A DNA stretch of 34,088 bases from Lachnospiraceae bacterium. Its GTDB lineage: Bacteria > Bacillota > Clostridia > Lachnospirales > Lachnospiraceae. Position 1 is the stretch's first letter; each line of letters opens with the position of its first letter. The notes beneath the pieces are model-generated. The model ran no database searches and was not told where the DNA came from. It saw nothing but the letters and a program-made list of their open reading frames with translations. Made by a program: the position numbers and the translations under genes. This document shows positions 27,701 to 33,460 of the stretch, piece by piece. The stretch lies in NCBI GenBank assembly GCA_021199475.1, contig JAJQHZ010000085.1, forward strand, positions 1-34,088, read 5' to 3'.

Positions 27701-29695
27701 ACGGTTGAAACGGTTACCGTTACCGATGACCTGATTGTCGGTGCGATTAAGGTTACGAAGACCGGTGAGATGGCGGACACCGTCACGGTATCGGGAGGCA
27801 CGGACTATACAGTGGCGTATGCGGACGGAGTACTCGGGGATGTTACGTTTGAGCTGTACGCAGCGGAAGAGATTAAGGTACAGAATGTGGTAATTTTCGC
27901 TAAGAATGCTCTGATCGATACGCAGACGACGGGCGCGAACGGCGTGGCCACATTTGGGAACCTGCCGCGCGGGAACTATTACCTGGTTGAGAAGGAGGGC
28001 AAATCCGGCTATCTGACCGATGTGACCCCGATCGCTGTGGCGGTTGGCTATGACGCGAGCGGCGCGAAGACAGATGTGGATACTGTGGATGTGACCGTGG
28101 AGAATGAGCGCGTGAAGCTGGCGGTATCGCTGGTCAAGACCGAGCCGGATGGAAAAACCCCGGTCGCGAATGCGAAATTTGGTCTGTACACGGCGGAAGA
28201 GACGACCATTGGAACGGTCCTGATTCCGAAGGATACGTTGCTCGAATCTGTGACAACGGGTGAGGACGGAAAGGCGGCGTTCACGATCGACCTGCCGCTT
28301 GGAAAGTATTATGTGCAGGAGATTTCGGCGCCGGATGGCTACGTACTCTCCGATGAGAAACAGGAGATTGACTTTAATGATACTCTGGCCGCGACGGCGG
28401 ATACGAAGACGGCGACGGTATCTGTCACAGCAGAATTTACGAATGACTACACGAAGGTACAGTTCAGTAAGAAAGACCTCTCAACCGGAGAAGCGCTTTC
28501 CGGAGCAACGCTGGAGGTATATGACTCGGCCGGCACGCTGGTGGAAACCTGGGTGACGGACGGAACGGCACACGAGATCGACCGCCTGCCTGCGGGAGCG
28601 TACACGCTGGTAGAGAAGAGTGCGCCGGATGGCTATGCGGTAGCGGAGACGGTGAGCTTTACGGTGAAAGCGACCGGCGAGGCTCAGACGGTGGAGATGT
28701 TTGATGCGCAGGCAGAGACGGAAGCACCGAAGCAGACGGAGACGACACCGCAGAGCGAGACCACGCCGCAGTCGGAGACTTATAAGACCAGTGAAACTGC
28801 ATCGATTTCGGTGACGAAGAATCTGACCTACAATGATATGAATCTGGTGGCGAAGGATGAGACCTTCTATGTGGCACTATATACGGATGAAGCCTGCACC
28901 AGCCGGATATCCGATGTGAAGGCGCTGGAGTTCAAAAATGGATCCGCTTCGACGGTGACATTCACGAATCTTGATATTGGCAGAACCTATTATATCGGAG
29001 AATGTACGGCAGACGGTACGCGGATTTTGTCCGGGGCGGTTGCGGATGGTACGCTGTATTATGTAAACTTTGGCGATGGCAATGCTGTGACCGTTACGGA
29101 TGAGACCGGCAGAGTGACCAAATACTTTGAAAATCAGTATATGGAGATTCCGGCCGGCGGATACAGCCTGGAAGCGGAGCTGACGATTACAAAGAAAGTG
29201 CTTGATTCGAACGGGAAGGCGCTTAAGAGCAGCGAGACCTTCTATGCAGGAATCTTCGCGGATGCTTCTTACACGACATTGGCGGATAACGTAGATCAGA
29301 ATATTGTGCCGCTGACAATGAATGGCAAGTCGAAGACGAGCGAGATTGTCAAAGTAGCCATCAACCGAAATGAGACGGTGACGCTTTACATCACTGAGGT
29401 GGACGCGGATGGAAACCCGGTCGAGGGTGCGGATGGATTTATGTACACCGTGAGTGCGGATCAGACAAAGGTTCTTCTGGATCCGGACAATCCGACTGCG
29501 ACCGTGACCATCACGAATCAGGCAATGGAAGCCGACGAAACTGAGACCGAGACCGAATCCGAGACCGGGACAAATTCAGTGCAGACCGGTGACGACACGC
29601 CTCTGGCGATGTGGCTCTGCTTCCTGATCGCGGCGCTGGGCGTGCTGTTGGCGGGCGGCTTCTACCGAAGGAGACGCGGTGGCGCGGAGAAGTAA
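15725..29695 (+). CDS. Giant putatively sortase-anchored surface protein with Cna-B/SpaA repeats
   Basis: A 4656-residue exported protein, probably a fibrillar adhesin. Residues 1-30 are a signal peptide (MKKRMLKKAMALFVALSLG.. ending AFA). Residues about 73-277 are Ser/Gly/Glu/Asn/Ala low-complexity sequence with 27-residue repeats. A short Cys pair region (C286) and helical segment follow, then long beta-rich repeats including DUF11-like units (about 749, IEKTADTTYVAEDGTVTYTV). From about 2656 to 4335 there are eleven Cna-B/SpaA-like modules, recognisable by endings such as YTLKETEAPEGY, YHLVETEAPDGF and YYVQEISAPDGY; such modules often form Lys-Asn/Asp isopeptide bonds. Two further beta domains precede the C-terminal sorting signal VQTGD (4619-4623), a hydrophobic helix and RRRR. 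The start at 15725 follows AAGGGGG; the frame upstream lacks a signal peptide context. No sortase is in the window. Confidence 0.93.
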   Translation: MKKRMLKKAMALFVALSLGVTSIPTSAFAGETGQSADVAAAISEDGAAAIAEDASAEAASDGSESAEAPAAEESADAGSESSSDSGKDAGAGTEDAGGSGSSSDSGKDAGAGTEDAGSSESSSGSSQNAGTGTESAGGSGSGSESSGNAGNGSENAGTGTENAGGSGSGSESSGNAGTGSGEADAGAENADSSGSGSENSGNAGTGSEDAGAGAEDASDSGSNSDSSADAGTGSEDAGAGTGTEGGAENGTESGEGAETGSAETGTDADAAAASDEGIELASDEVCAHGNTAGDCAVCVQELIDALPGVNALEGMDTDSLNAVYEQVQAAYSAYNALSAGNRALVEAALLETLADYFANHPVVLAETEEVVNEGVVIKLSSKNETVKTGENQQVTVKASYAATNDGDKATVRLYMQDSDGNKNTLAQLLNLIDDQIVYQSENNEKLAVTLYYKTGVDNVGNEIEYLEFELPAGTSVEMELEFYVPTGIYGPTETLVLVPEITHSAASEQGGSAVGANDEISPAKLPVYWESAFNWKDLTKTGAVTSGTTANGNVPNTEISTDGVLDSDIAYTFSAVPNSDTTGIIWTKETTVTDTITLPDGMTFPSGLKIGTNSTDPGAKADGIYLTDGNGTCTTKVIDVSVGDLDFELTDLAIGTNNDGNATLSFTVTTENPNVDTESGDLTADYNMISGLSVTILKAIGLEMDERVWDDDNIINNSITATFTPCREVDEIKLDAACDVNLTVKEDTVSIEKTADTTYVAEDGTVTYTVSVTNNTTEDQNFDFYDLISSDMNLTEYSALTDLGLSIGKHVDTIYSGTDMKTVTVGDGTASATEAVFTVNEEVDLAAGASALVKVTLPSTDDEITGDITVTGVLSVTDANGATATYTSKTATVDFTKSETAADGTRSVYAVLTFDNVAVDDATVTSLTVTTASVADTDEERYSGTLSVGEITVMNGAVDADDDTTIAAGGTSTTLYNNTASYSASSITFDASNYWDQKALNESYPGLTADNFKISGTSELTVDVTNDTSNNISCSGYYLVVGMVDNNWDWDNYIYLQQAIGTVTPGITTYTFDLPSNFYNYQGLGYVSISIVGSGVSASRNISIGNLKITSTESPVYQNFVSGSFEVKAGETVSFSYTVTLKDTASATVTNEAVIGNDNGWYKAELDVAVVAGTGDASLDQVWIDKELVARDASYSSTVQDSNGTTLTELITEETFKKYGYTYDADDLTSGWSEEEDMTFLNCLSEGAKLYYEITLTNESNTAQVVTLQDFSPLYYGKLQSASAATPVSIYSGSRDFGGVEYVDNGTIGSFSANDFAENGVELKYNSNDHITTMQVVIPAKTTYTQMFVVNVPKGDDFLYWEEYCYYTQYSEMKNETTKDVVSQEKNSATYIPYNTLRLVGTDRYVSVQHSFEKKVQVNTYALGEFSSDYRYGTTSAVGTALTDYTRTDTKSADGNRYYPVINYNISDIYNVAADSDTYLVYGVTVTNDSIWSMKLEDLTTQIALPNGTELVGFVDLQTADYSLGMGEKNSYRNYDGSIRVSYPLSPGYISSTALSSLQGLFGISLGSYKSGRTSSYLPFSMGDNYQQYRTDHAVTATTSKYDYAQYGSIDRAGGSGVYTVTLQNITDGQMISAKSSATFYYIVRVKDDYTSTSTVYTAASVTVDAPVTTVRMASREAAYSDGSGLMQTYGSYSQSSNLVGQSQYYNLNSSNGHSTFMSQISQQFCNSTQTMLYKSVVGRNTLEDMENGDATLTLYSTDLNEVTISDDEVVTFCLAISNGSETSTTYTVNDTLPTGMTFLGFNVLTGDYESNTYTGTTNSLSWSSIYDVDSVKRSTTGRTASFSVEDYYLSVPYASLATAYKNESPDSMDVPANSFYTFDYGVSERTRMTANHSSVAGSNAAVGGSSFSFGVNVDANSTVYIFYTAKVDASALEEDDVITNTATITPTSGVMTVFKNAVTAEYYNSAWSASNINEEGRNIDKGEAVGYAASICNPQYDSQALVSSIQASVSMTAKEQVKSAKIEKEVVGAYLTEASGSSYYENDDVTSVVLGSDGENLYNIVGSYMTNLISASEMRISPGWSTLVYSIVDGIHATQDYRSNIVWKVTVTNDGEEAIDASHIIEHMDQPMQMVGYLAVCYNDNGGAVGLTYGAASYDSVANLYEYSGNDVTVSTGNADYTSKVTGATVTQNIYDIDLTTKYIKFGVTYDVSNLPSGYSYELYVFTDMTEEALDWYYNTAVLDLGDKFQSDVEEYDSTSIYASDWITCIASDGEKYISKGTEDEVNSKESLVYLDTITGEKTYTFTLKMMSKLYQTAQYQNGELSQIIFYDLLPGTSGGLEEDEPGGGYTVDTDSFNAYILRTNDNTGATYKIPITADHYTVNYTTNSLHGGRHPISVNDTVYNVDFSEATAETTEWHENYSQDDRAFRVVFDTTVTLKDGDMLYFEYDVKTREDVDYDTEYHNIFGYSYTLTSGNYVVGLYEDTTDVTLQPEYGEIYVGKALYDSEGNELDVDTDSIPTYIADRDYTFTLYEYDDATQEYNKEIYTFTLKAGEALELLALLEAAEDDQRNSTPIELEKGKAYRLVETLKDENGDPDNVIKSSDDPEAETTSVYTYGIESGDEDFTTGMDTDNLLQYVDFTFDGTGTKLIFKNQLYKSGAVRIEKEDQDGIAITFDEDTTVKYRVYTDKEKTKLVYFTATEENVYRYASSYQETGAVSELTATEYQLTLYNLPIGTYYLEEVEAPENYLKKEELTEFEVTKSQWSSDTEDDESNILTVEVENTYDGVTELLLKKLNESGDLITSSETSFTVTSSSVWTDNLKTAYSFVLEDTTDEKGNIYHLATDAELADSSVDKVQTLTTSGGKLYLSGLDEKTMYFLFEVAGPDGYWSGGQKKTVLSGANVDDDGILTVANESATFSKEITKTDEDGVVITEEVSFEIYKDADYTEIAYFQKLDDLTDGTNVTSSCYKYVTAAEAAALQASDPHSVTTTVTTAAGKVTLTDLPYYCYYTDTYTAWISQTESETYEYWTYGYQYYYIKETAAPRGYSLGSGSFYSNASEELTTFTFENKILAGHMNLTKTDNQGVTLTDGTAKFEIYDENNNLVAFALDNTNGYYYVSGVESENTITTLMTTAGTLSVKYLPLGKYTLKETEAPEGYAVASETTGFTITKANFTTPLELTIKNAHNNGGIIVTKQDTQGAAVTSDMAKFEIRTLVYDEGTGQTSEGAALTFTLDDGETAAAGHPVYRYSSTGTVTELETGSDGKFAAYGILLGTYHLVETEAPDGFELADAKEITVTAADYYAEQEISVTDGHDNGKVQISKLDTNGDLIESDAIVFQLYVYTDDAMTTSELVKLSYTGNTTDDGRVYTYDQDNPNNNTYNRLTTYKGKIYIDHLPVGHYYLKEIVAPSGYSLLADKFPFTVTDSEYYTVLNYSVQDPDYTFGAEEYVSSSYQKIEEKDDPDNYGYGYNGTQADYDAGNKNYIVVDAAEDLVTFTLRVMNCSQKAFEHVVIIDSLADINDTGAVNLDQDRGSEFTLALAGNANISVTMFDENGNEIALQSSEYSISYSSKTSYTDGDWDGTSTWSAEADSSTRSFRVMMASDFELPVGYTLQVTFDSEIQDNAEPLEIAWNAFGYRYYVESVELTPEPPKVGVKIPDAPSITKVVTDKSAAMSDTDTYTFYVYEVTTDLEGKETETLVKTLEVKPNVKTELTPHRIINGVDNNGYIESGHTYKVVEAASKKTTLLNVTGSMDSVKEMTFNFTYDPEAEGAEATFTNGQSYNGEVLLTKTDVDGTVLPGVKFELRDSSGKAYNVTWSSAKQAYVIDSTSSNTTLTTNASGQIRIVSLPYGDYVLVETETLDGYVLSKTEQKFTIDDNDFTLEDTDGDGALEGEELTVIPEEISVVNQPTSVSISKVSGYDGLTLVSGAVLKVTNVADPTDVRTVTTTADKAVEITGLAAGTYTISETTTPEDFETAADVTFTIDKYGVVTVNGKTVETVTVTDDLIVGAIKVTKTGEMADTVTVSGGTDYTVAYADGVLGDVTFELYAAEEIKVQNVVIFAKNALIDTQTTGANGVATFGNLPRGNYYLVEKEGKSGYLTDVTPIAVAVGYDASGAKTDVDTVDVTVENERVKLAVSLVKTEPDGKTPVANAKFGLYTAEETTIGTVLIPKDTLLESVTTGEDGKAAFTIDLPLGKYYVQEISAPDGYVLSDEKQEIDFNDTLAATADTKTATVSVTAEFTNDYTKVQFSKKDLSTGEALSGATLEVYDSAGTLVETWVTDGTAHEIDRLPAGAYTLVEKSAPDGYAVAETVSFTVKATGEAQTVEMFDAQAETEAPKQTETTPQSETTPQSETYKTSETASISVTKNLTYNDMNLVAKDETFYVALYTDEACTSRISDVKALEFKNGSASTVTFTNLDIGRTYYIGECTADGTRILSGAVADGTLYYVNFGDGNAVTVTDETGRVTKYFENQYMEIPAGGYSLEAELTITKKVLDSNGKALKSSETFYAGIFADASYTTLADNVDQNIVPLTMNGKSKTSEIVKVAINRNETVTLYITEVDADGNPVEGADGFMYTVSADQTKVLLDPDNPTATVTITNQAMEADETETETESETGTNSVQTGDDTPLAMWLCFLIAALGVLLAGGFYRRRRGGAEK
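15943..16520 (+). repeat. Low-complexity repeats coding the stalk-like N-terminus of the giant protein
   Basis: The DNA contains imperfect units of about 81 bp encoding 27-residue repeats such as GGSGSGSESSGNAGNGSEN-AGTGTENA, preceded by shorter 21-residue units (GGSGSSSDSGKDAGAGTEDAG). All differ by multiples of three, so recombination between them would change stalk length without shifting the frame. The composition (Ser, Gly, Glu, Asp, Asn, Ala) is very unlike the folded domains that follow. Confidence 0.8.
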
Positions 29696-29746
29696 GCGGC
29701 GATGAAATGCAAGCCATGAAAGCGCTGTAAAACAAAAACAACAAAC

Positions 29747-29781
29747 GAGACCGTCCGGGGATTCCCGGGCGGTCTCTCTTT
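29747..29781 (+). terminator. Terminator of the giant surface-protein gene
   Basis: GAGACCGTCCGGG (29747-29759) pairs with CCCGGGCGGTCTC (29764-29776) in a 13-bp stem with one G-U pair and a GATT loop, followed by TCTTT. It lies about 50 bp after the stop codon. Confidence 0.8.
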
Positions 29782-29796
29782 GCACAGGAGCGGGCA

Positions 29797-29827
29797 GGGC
29801 ATATCCCATGCGAAGCGTGGGATGCCC
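29797..29827. other. Stable hairpin after the giant gene
   Basis: TCCCATGC (29804-29811) and GCGTGGGA (29815-29822) close a GAA triloop; after a two-base bulge, GGGCA and TGCCC extend the stem to 13 bp. GCGGGCA (29790-29796) could instead pair with TGCCCGC (29823-29829), giving an alternative structure. Function unknown. The rest of 29830-29960 has only a short inverted repeat (CCCCACAATC/GATTGGGGG). Confidence 0.6.
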
Positions 29828-29960
29828 GCGCCCCACAATCGGAGATTGGGGGCATAACCCGGCGAGGGCGCTTTGCGGCTAAAGCTGCATCCGTTTCCTG
29901 CGCGATTGCACAGGCGTGTGCGAAATGTTTAGCATGGCTTTTTTACATAGGAAGGAGGCA

Positions 29961-30737
29961 CTAGGCTTCCTGTGGCATTTTTGCCCTGATTTTAAGAACA
30001 TCCTCTATCGACAGATTCTGATAAAGCGCTATTTTTTCAACAGGAACCTCATCCTTCAGCATTCTCATAACAGATTCAGCGGTTTCTTTGGCTTTGTTTT
30101 TCTCAGACTGGGCAATGCCCTGCTCGATACCCTGCTCAATTCCTTTCTCCCTGCCTTCTTCGACACCCAGATTGTACAGATTTTCTGCTTCTTTGCTCAT
30201 TAATTCATATCCTCCCTTCTCCCGCTTTAAATACCGAACGCGTTTTGACAAAGCACTATGGCTCATGTCATCCGGATCAGCAGATTTGAAGTATTTCATC
30301 ATTTTAGCCACGTTGCTTCCATCGTCAACCTTTGCGTTTACATAAATGACATGGCTTCCGTCATCGTATGGAATTGCGGAATCTCCGGTTCCCAGCGTTT
30401 TCTCGACTTTGTAAATGGGTTTTCCGGCGTTCCGCAAGTCCGTTTCGCTGATGTAGATAATGTACACATCGGGAAGCTTATCATAATCGATCCCCTTGTC
30501 CAGATTGCTTTTGTCGATCATGGAACCGTAGTATCTTGTACGCCTTGCATGATCGACCGTGTCTTTCCGCTGAATTTCGACGTTCATCAGCCGTCCGCTG
30601 CTGTCCTCGGCAAAGATATCCAGTACAGAATCTTTTGCGGTCAGGTTCAGGAGACGGTACTGTCCTTTGACTTTGATTACATTTAAGTCGTCTGTGCCCA
30701 GAATTGTACGGAGTACGTACTGACAGGCTGCTGCCTC
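29961..30737 (-). pseudogene. 5'-truncated PD-(D/E)XK nuclease-family (Rpn/transposase-like) gene
   Basis: Reading leftward from 30737 the frame is open to the stop at 29961 (258 codons) but lacks the family's N-terminal start. It begins AAACQYVLRTILGTDD, continues VKGQYRLLNLTAKDSVLDIFAED and NVEIQRKD (the D...ExQ-x-K nuclease core), then HARRTRYYGSMIDKS and VYIIYISETDL, and ends in the C-terminal region shared with the copy at 14592. Family members act as DNA endonucleases that promote recombination and spread in many copies through clostridial genomes. An internal ATG at 30587 could start a shorter protein, but it would lack the first acidic catalytic residue. The frame joins the stop codon of the metallopeptidase gene directly. 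Confidence 0.8.
29964..30359. repeat. Right copy of the direct repeat flanking the giant gene
   Basis: Partner of 14595-14990, same orientation, offset 15,369 bp; identical over 30142-30350. In this copy the sequence beyond 30359 continues into the rest of the nuclease coding region, whereas in the left copy it changes to unrelated DNA. Confidence 0.9.
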
Positions 30738-31271
30738 CTACTCGATCTCCAGATTGATATTCTTGAGCTGCGCCCGCCGTTCGCGGTAGTCGGGCATTTC
30801 CTGCTCGACGATGGCCCAGAACCGCGCGGAGTGGTTCATCTCGCGCCGGTGGGCGAGCTCGTGTACGACGACGTAATCCAGCAATTCCGGCGGCACGAGC
30901 ATCAGCTTCCAGTTGAAGTTCAGGTTCCCGGCGGCGCTGCAGCTGCCCCAGCGGGTTTTCTGCTCGCGGATGGTGATGCGTCCGTAGGTCACGCCCATCC
31001 GCGTCGCGTAGTAAGCCACGCGCTCCGGGATGATCCGGACGGCGTCCTGGATGCCCTTCTCACGCTCTTCCTGGGTGATGGTGTGCATGTTCTTCCGGGC
31101 TGCGGCCAGTTTTTCCTGTGTATGGGCAATCCAGTCGCTGTGCGACTGCACGAACTGCTGGATCTCCCGCTGTGACATGCGCATGGGTGCGCGGACGACG
31201 AGCTGTCCATCGTTTTTGACCTGAATGGCCATGGTTTTCCGCTGTGAGCGGATGAGGGTATATTCATACAT
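30738..31271 (-). CDS. YgjP-like (DUF45/WLM-type) zinc metallopeptidase
   Basis: A 177-residue cytoplasmic protein with the zinc motif HELAH (137-141) and a third ligand H147 (HRREMNHSARFW), plus the family signature TRWGSCS (106-112). Family members are predicted metal-dependent hydrolases whose substrates are mostly unknown. The start ATG at 31271 gives MYEYTLIRSQRKTMAIQV, a normal family N-terminus, with GGAGC about 11 nt upstream. The TAG stop at 30738-30740 is also the upstream boundary of the nuclease remnant in the same reading frame. Codon use and context do not tie it to the envelope genes around it. Confidence 0.88.
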   Translation of the reverse strand: MYEYTLIRSQRKTMAIQVKNDGQLVVRAPMRMSQREIQQFVQSHSDWIAHTQEKLAAARKNMHTITQEEREKGIQDAVRIIPERVAYYATRMGVTYGRITIREQKTRWGSCSAAGNLNFNWKLMLVPPELLDYVVVHELAHRREMNHSARFWAIVEQEMPDYRERRAQLKNINLEIE

Positions 31272-31341
31272 TATACTATAATGCTCCGAATTTCTGGTTT
31301 ATTCCCGATTGCTATTAATGAAACGTTTTTTTGAAAAGCTT

Positions 31342-32529
31342 CTACTTCCGGAAGCTCGTGTACACCTTGCCTTTTTTCATTCCGCCTCTGCACTCGGCCA
31401 GTTCACTTACCGTTACGAGTTGATAGCCGCGCTTTACCAGAGTGGGGATGATGGTCTTGGAGGCGGTCGAAGTCCAGCTGTAAAGATCGTGCATCAGGAT
31501 GATGTCCCCGTCCTGTACGTGATTCAGGACAGCTGAAATGGTGCTGGAGGCGCTGTGGGTTTCCCAGTCGCGCGTGTCGATGGACCAGTTGATGAGCGGC
31601 ATTTTTACTGCGCTCTGGACGGTGCTGTTGTAGCCGCCTCCTGGCGGACGCATAACGACCGGGCGCACGCCGGTAACAGCCTTGACTGCGGCGTTTGTGC
31701 TGGAAATCTGCTTTTTAATGAAGGATGCGGAAACAGTGGTCAGGATTGTATGGTTATAAGTATGGTTTCCGATCTCACAGCCCATGTTATAGGCCTTTTT
31801 GACGGTGGACGAATAAGTGGAGACGCGATTGCCCACGACAAAGAAGGTGGCTACGCTGTTGTATTTTTTCAGCGTATTCAGGATCGTAGCGGTGTTTGCG
31901 ATTGGACCGTCGTCATAGGTGAGTGCCACCATTTTTTTCTTTTTATTGACGCTTCGGTAGAGCACTCCTTTCTTATTAAAATAGCGTATGTAATTGCCGA
32001 TGGTCTTTTTCCCGGTCACGCGTATGCCGGTCTTTTTGTCGAAATAGTAGCGGTTGCCATTATCGGTGGTCAGCCAGCCGGTTTTCATTTTTCCGTTTTC
32101 TCTGAAGTAATAATAGTCACCGCTGATTTTCTTCATGCCGGTCACCATGGTGCCGTTGGCTTTGAAGTAATAGGTACTTCCGTTGATTTCTGTCATACCG
32201 ACGGCCATCGTGCCGTCCGTGCTGAAATAGTATTGATTGCCGGATTCGTCGGTATACCAGTACTGGGTCTGCATGATTCCATTGATGAAGTAATACTGGC
32301 TCCCGCTGATGGTGCGCGGACCGGTATATGGCTGTCCGTTTACGTAGTAGCAGCTGCTGCCGTCCGCCGCACTCGCATAGCCCTCCGCTGTTGTCGTTTC
32401 TTCCGCGAGAACGCTCCGTGGCGAAGCAGACAGAAGCAATACAGTCAGAACGAATGCGCTCAGAACCAATGTAGGCAAGGGAGCCATGGCCGCAGGTGTG
32501 AAGGGGTTCGTTTTCATACGTTTTCTCAT
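31342..32529 (-). CDS. Secreted polysaccharide deacetylase with cell-wall-binding repeats
   Basis: A 395-residue exported enzyme. A signal peptide (about 1-42, ending SVLAEE) is followed by seven or so choline-binding-type repeats (about 58-190; YYFINGIMQTQYW, YYFKANGTMVTGM, YYFRENGKMKTGW). The NodB-homology deacetylase domain (200-378) carries all expected motifs: TYDDG (D206, D207), HTYNH (H256, H260), RPPGG (R294), DTRDW (D319) and ILMHD (H347). It should remove acetyl groups from wall peptidoglycan or another N-acetylated glycan. AGGAGG lies 9 nt before the ATG at 32529; an ATG four codons later is possible. A short hairpin (31337-31355) at the stop codon followed by TTTT may be its terminator. 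The wall repeats resemble those of the protein at 4432. Confidence 0.9.
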   Translation of the reverse strand: MRKRMKTNPFTPAAMAPLPTLVLSAFVLTVLLLSASPRSVLAEETTTAEGYASAADGSSCYYVNGQPYTGPRTISGSQYYFINGIMQTQYWYTDESGNQYYFSTDGTMAVGMTEINGSTYYFKANGTMVTGMKKISGDYYYFRENGKMKTGWLTTDNGNRYYFDKKTGIRVTGKKTIGNYIRYFNKKGVLYRSVNKKKKMVALTYDDGPIANTATILNTLKKYNSVATFFVVGNRVSTYSSTVKKAYNMGCEIGNHTYNHTILTTVSASFIKKQISSTNAAVKAVTGVRPVVMRPPGGGYNSTVQSAVKMPLINWSIDTRDWETHSASSTISAVLNHVQDGDIILMHDLYSWTSTASKTIIPTLVKRGYQLVTVSELAECRGGMKKGKVYTSFRK

Positions 32530-32690
32530 ACTCGGGTTCCTCCTTTTTCCTTATGTGGAACAGTATAGCCCTTTTTGTAAGAAAAAGGAAGAGAAATCAC
32601 AGAAAAAGGGCTCCTGCGGATTGTACTGAAAAAAATACAATTTTTCGGGGAAAATTCCTCGAAAAAATAAAATTTTTCGAAAGAAACGTC

Positions 32691-32719
32691 TTGCAATATT
32701 CTGGAAAAGCCTTTATAAT
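32691..32719 (+). promoter_or_regulatory. S10 operon promoter
   Basis: TTGCAA (32691-32696), a 17-bp spacer and TATAAT (32714-32719). A/T tracts just upstream (32641-32680) resemble an UP element, as is usual for ribosomal promoters; they also form an inverted repeat TTTTTCGGGG/CCTCGAAAAA (32641-32666). Confidence 0.8.
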
Positions 32720-32725
32720 TGCTGA

Positions 32726-33019
32726 TGTTGTGGCCTTGATAGCGTAGAAGCGTGAGGTTGCTGCGGTGTGCGCCGCAGGTTTTTCCGTGGAGCGAATGTC
32801 AGGTTATGAAAGCTGGCGACAAGTCACTGTACAAATTTTAATGGTTCCGATTGGTCGATCGGACACCGTGCGGGCGCATGACACGCACGGGTGAGTGTAC
32901 AGTCACCGCTTGTCGTACTGATTTATGCCGTGGTTCTGCGAAGCAGACGCGCGGCGAAGACCACGTCCATTGCTGGCGTGGATCTCCATAAAAGTGCGAA
33001 TAAGGAGGCGACTTTTTTT
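32726..33019 (+). promoter_or_regulatory. Structured 5' leader of the S10 operon
   Basis: About 294 nt separate the predicted transcription start from rpsJ. A first hairpin CTGCGG/CCGCAG (32761-32778) is followed by GGTTTTT and could attenuate. A multibranch structure follows: outer stem CGACAAG (32817-32823) with CTTGTCG (32909-32915), continued by ACTGTACA (32826-32833) with TGTACAGT (32896-32903), enclosing hairpins TCCGAT/ATCGGA (32846-32863) and CCGTGCG/CGCACGG (32866-32890). A third element CGTGGT/ACCACG (32929-32965) encloses TCTGC-GAA-GCAGA. S10 operons of other bacteria are controlled by L4 binding to the leader, so a similar role is plausible. Confidence 0.65.
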
Positions 33020-33337
33020 ATGGCAACTCAGGTAATGAGAATCACACTGAAGGCGTATGACCACCAGCTGGTGGATGCATCCGCGAAGAAAATCATCGAT
33101 ACTGTAAAAAAGAATGGAGCGCAGGTAAGCGGACCGGTGCCGCTCCCGACGAAGAAAGAGGTAGTGACCATCCTTCGTGCGGTGCATAAGTACAAGGACT
33201 CCAGAGAGCAGTTCGAGCAGAGAACCCATAAGAGGCTCATCGATATCATCACACCGACCCAGAAGACAGTGGATGCGCTGTCGAGACTGGAGATGCCGGC
33301 TGGTGTCTACATCGATATCAAGATGAAGCAGAAATAA
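33020..33337 (+). CDS. rpsJ: 30S ribosomal protein S10 (uS10)
   Basis: A 105-residue protein matching S10: [61 protein letters not shown] and the C-terminal [11 protein letters not shown]. It binds 16S rRNA in the small subunit head and also joins antitermination complexes with NusB. The start ATG gives [11 protein letters not shown] and follows AAGGAGG (33002-33008) at a rather long 11 nt. The open frame extends 43 codons further upstream into the leader but that part is not S10. It is the first gene of the S10 operon; rplC follows after 185 nt. Confidence 0.97.
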   Translation: MATQVMRITLKAYDHQLVDASAKKIIDTVKKNGAQVSGPVPLPTKKEVVTILRAVHKYKDSREQFEQRTHKRLIDIITPTQKTVDALSRLEMPAGVYIDIKMKQK

Positions 33338-33460
33338 TGGGGCAATTGTATTGAGGCAAATCCTATTCAGGTGGAAATAATTCACTCCTTGGACTAGGAT
33401 GATCGTGTTATGTAGTTTGTCATAGCATTTACGTGAGCCACCGCTGGCGCGGCGGCCTGC

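Noticed and set aside
31555-32568. 337-codon open frame on the + strand
   Set aside because: Antisense to the deacetylase with all five NodB motifs intact.
32641-32666. AT-rich inverted repeat before the S10 promoter as a terminator
   Set aside because: No clear transcript would end there; more simply explained as upstream A/T tracts of a ribosomal promoter.
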